Shown piece by piece: positions 1 through 5,698 of a DNA stretch of 5,698 nucleotides. The position numbers were made by a program, and so were the translations under genes. This DNA is from a bacterium. Its GTDB lineage: Bacteria > Actinomycetota > Acidimicrobiia > Acidimicrobiales > CATQHL01. Within the stretch, counting starts at the first letter, position 1. Every line of letters begins with the position of its first letter. The notes under the pieces were generated by a model, which ran no database searches, was not told the DNA's origin, and worked only from the letters and a program-made list of their open reading frames with translations. The stretch is taken from positions 1 through 5,698 of the forward strand of contig JAPPKQ010000461.1 of NCBI GenBank assembly GCA_028819945.1. Direction: 5' to 3'.

Positions 1-32
1 GCCCGTCGAGCGGCTTCGATCAACATGTTCAC
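1..32 (-). CDS. Possible start of a further minus-strand gene, cut by the left edge
   Basis: On the minus strand, GTG at 32-30 or ATG at 26-24 opens a frame reading (M-N-)M-L-I-E-A-A-R-R to the window edge. A weak GGGA lies 5 bases before the GTG and directly follows the inverted repeat at 41-66. A longer frame from an ATG at 72-70 is also open but has no supporting signal. Ten codons are too few to recognise a product. This is a suggestion based on the open frame and on all other genes here being on the minus strand. Confidence 0.2.
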   Translation of the reverse strand, partial: MNMLIEAARR

Positions 33-40
33 AGCATCCC

Positions 41-66
41 ATAGGGGTGTGACATTTTTCCCCTAT
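41..66. repeat. Perfect 7-bp inverted repeat in an AT-rich patch
   Basis: ATAGGGG (41-47) and CCCCTAT (60-66) are perfect reverse complements separated by 12 bases. The element sits in an AT-rich patch (about 50-75) that stands out in GC-rich DNA. On the plus strand the second arm runs into TTTC, so it could be a weak intrinsic terminator for a gene coming from the left. On the minus strand it has no U-tract and would lie in the leader of any gene starting near 32. It could equally be an operator for a dimeric repressor. The sequence does not decide between these. Confidence 0.5.
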
Positions 67-200
67 TTTCATGCATTGCTCCGGTATTCTTCTGAGAGAT
101 TCTCGTCACCCTCCCAATCGCCGGCCAGCCAGTGCCGGCCGTCGTGGCCCATTGGGCTGGCTATTCGATGGACTCGAGCAACTCGATGCGTTGCACGCTT
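67..200. other. Non-coding region downstream of the helicase stop
   Basis: No gene is supported here. Two weak hairpins follow the helicase stop on its transcribed strand: GCAAC/GTTGC (plus-strand 178-182 with 190-194) and AGCCAG/CTGGCT (127-132 with 157-162). Neither is followed by a U-tract, so neither is a convincing intrinsic terminator. Confidence 0.4.
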
Positions 201-5519
<5,319 letters not shown>

Positions 5520-5571
5520 GGAGCCTCGGGGCGAGGTGCTGGGATGCGGGGTGCGGGCTGGCTCGACGGGC
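5520..5571 (-). promoter_or_regulatory. Intergenic leader of the helicase gene with ribosome-site hairpin
   Basis: This 52-bp gap separates the thiolase stop from the GTG start. On the coding strand the last bases before GTG read CCTCGCCCCGAGGCTCC. The only Shine-Dalgarno-like sequence is GAGG, four bases from GTG, which is short. That GAGG forms the 3' arm of a 5-bp perfect hairpin with a 3-base loop (plus-strand 5524-5528 pairing with 5532-5536). The site is therefore weak and possibly occluded, consistent with low translation of a very large enzyme. I see no convincing -10/-35 promoter and no terminator in the gap, so read-through from the thiolase gene is plausible. Confidence 0.4.
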
Positions 5572-5698
5572 TCAGGCGGCGGTCTTCTCGAGGATGTGGA
5601 CCCCGCAGGCCGATGCCAGGCCGATTACGTGGGCCAGGCCGACTGTGGCTCCTTCGATCTGGCGGTCGCCGGCCTCGCCCCGGAGGTGGGCGGTGACC
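5572..5698 (-). CDS. Thiolase / acetyl-CoA acetyltransferase-like protein, C-terminal fragment
   Basis: These are the last 41 codons plus TGA of a gene that enters from the right edge; base 5698 is the third base of the preceding codon. The peptide begins VTAHLRGEAGDRQIEGATVG and ends with a strand reading CGVHILEKTAA. The pattern L-R-G-E-A-G-x-R-Q-(V/I)-E-G-A-x-V-G-L-A-H followed by a small-residue stretch and V-x-I-L is typical of the C-terminus of SCP-x/lipid-transfer-type thiolases, which act on acyl-CoA thioesters in lipid or steroid side-chain breakdown. The usual N-x-G-G after the A-H is I-G-L-A here. The catalytic Cys and the G-H-P motif lie outside the window, so activity and exact substrate cannot be judged. 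It is transcribed in the same direction as the helicase gene. Confidence 0.75.
   Translation of the reverse strand, partial: VTAHLRGEAGDRQIEGATVGLAHVIGLASACGVHILEKTAA

Noticed and set aside
127..194. Intrinsic terminator after the helicase stop
   Set aside because: Stems are only 5-6 bp and neither is followed by a U-tract on the transcribed strand.

Overview
The window is GC-rich DNA whose coding strand throughout is the minus strand. High GC with GC-rich third codon positions, a GTG start, and a lipid-transfer-type thiolase next door suggest a high-GC bacterium, most likely an actinobacterium or a relative. That placement is an inference; no rRNA or other marker gene is present.

Layout, in the direction of transcription (right to left): (1) 5698-5572, the last 41 codons of a thiolase/acetyl-CoA acetyltransferase-like gene that enters from the right edge. 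(2) A 52-bp gap, 5571-5520, holding a small hairpin that overlaps the only Shine-Dalgarno-like sequence. (3) 5519-201, one uninterrupted 1772-codon gene filling over 90% of the window. It encodes a giant composite DNA-processing enzyme: an N-terminal DEDD 3'-5' exonuclease-like domain, a low-complexity linker made of three 18-bp repeats, a four-cysteine cluster, a complete RecQ-type SF2 helicase core, a roughly 445-residue middle region with winged-helix-like segments, a complete UvrD/PcrA-type SF1A helicase, and a distinct C-terminal domain of about 110 residues. (4) 200-1, a non-coding stretch that includes an AT-rich patch with a 7-bp perfect inverted repeat. It may run into the start of another minus-strand gene cut off by the left edge.

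The interest lies in the large gene. It joins one nuclease and two complete helicase motors (four RecA-like folds) that usually occur as separate proteins. The inferred role is processing of DNA ends, forks or recombination intermediates by one polypeptide. The visible neighbour is metabolic, so nothing here marks a defence island or an operon of repair partners. I see no tRNA, rRNA, insertion sequence, CRISPR array or integrase in the window.
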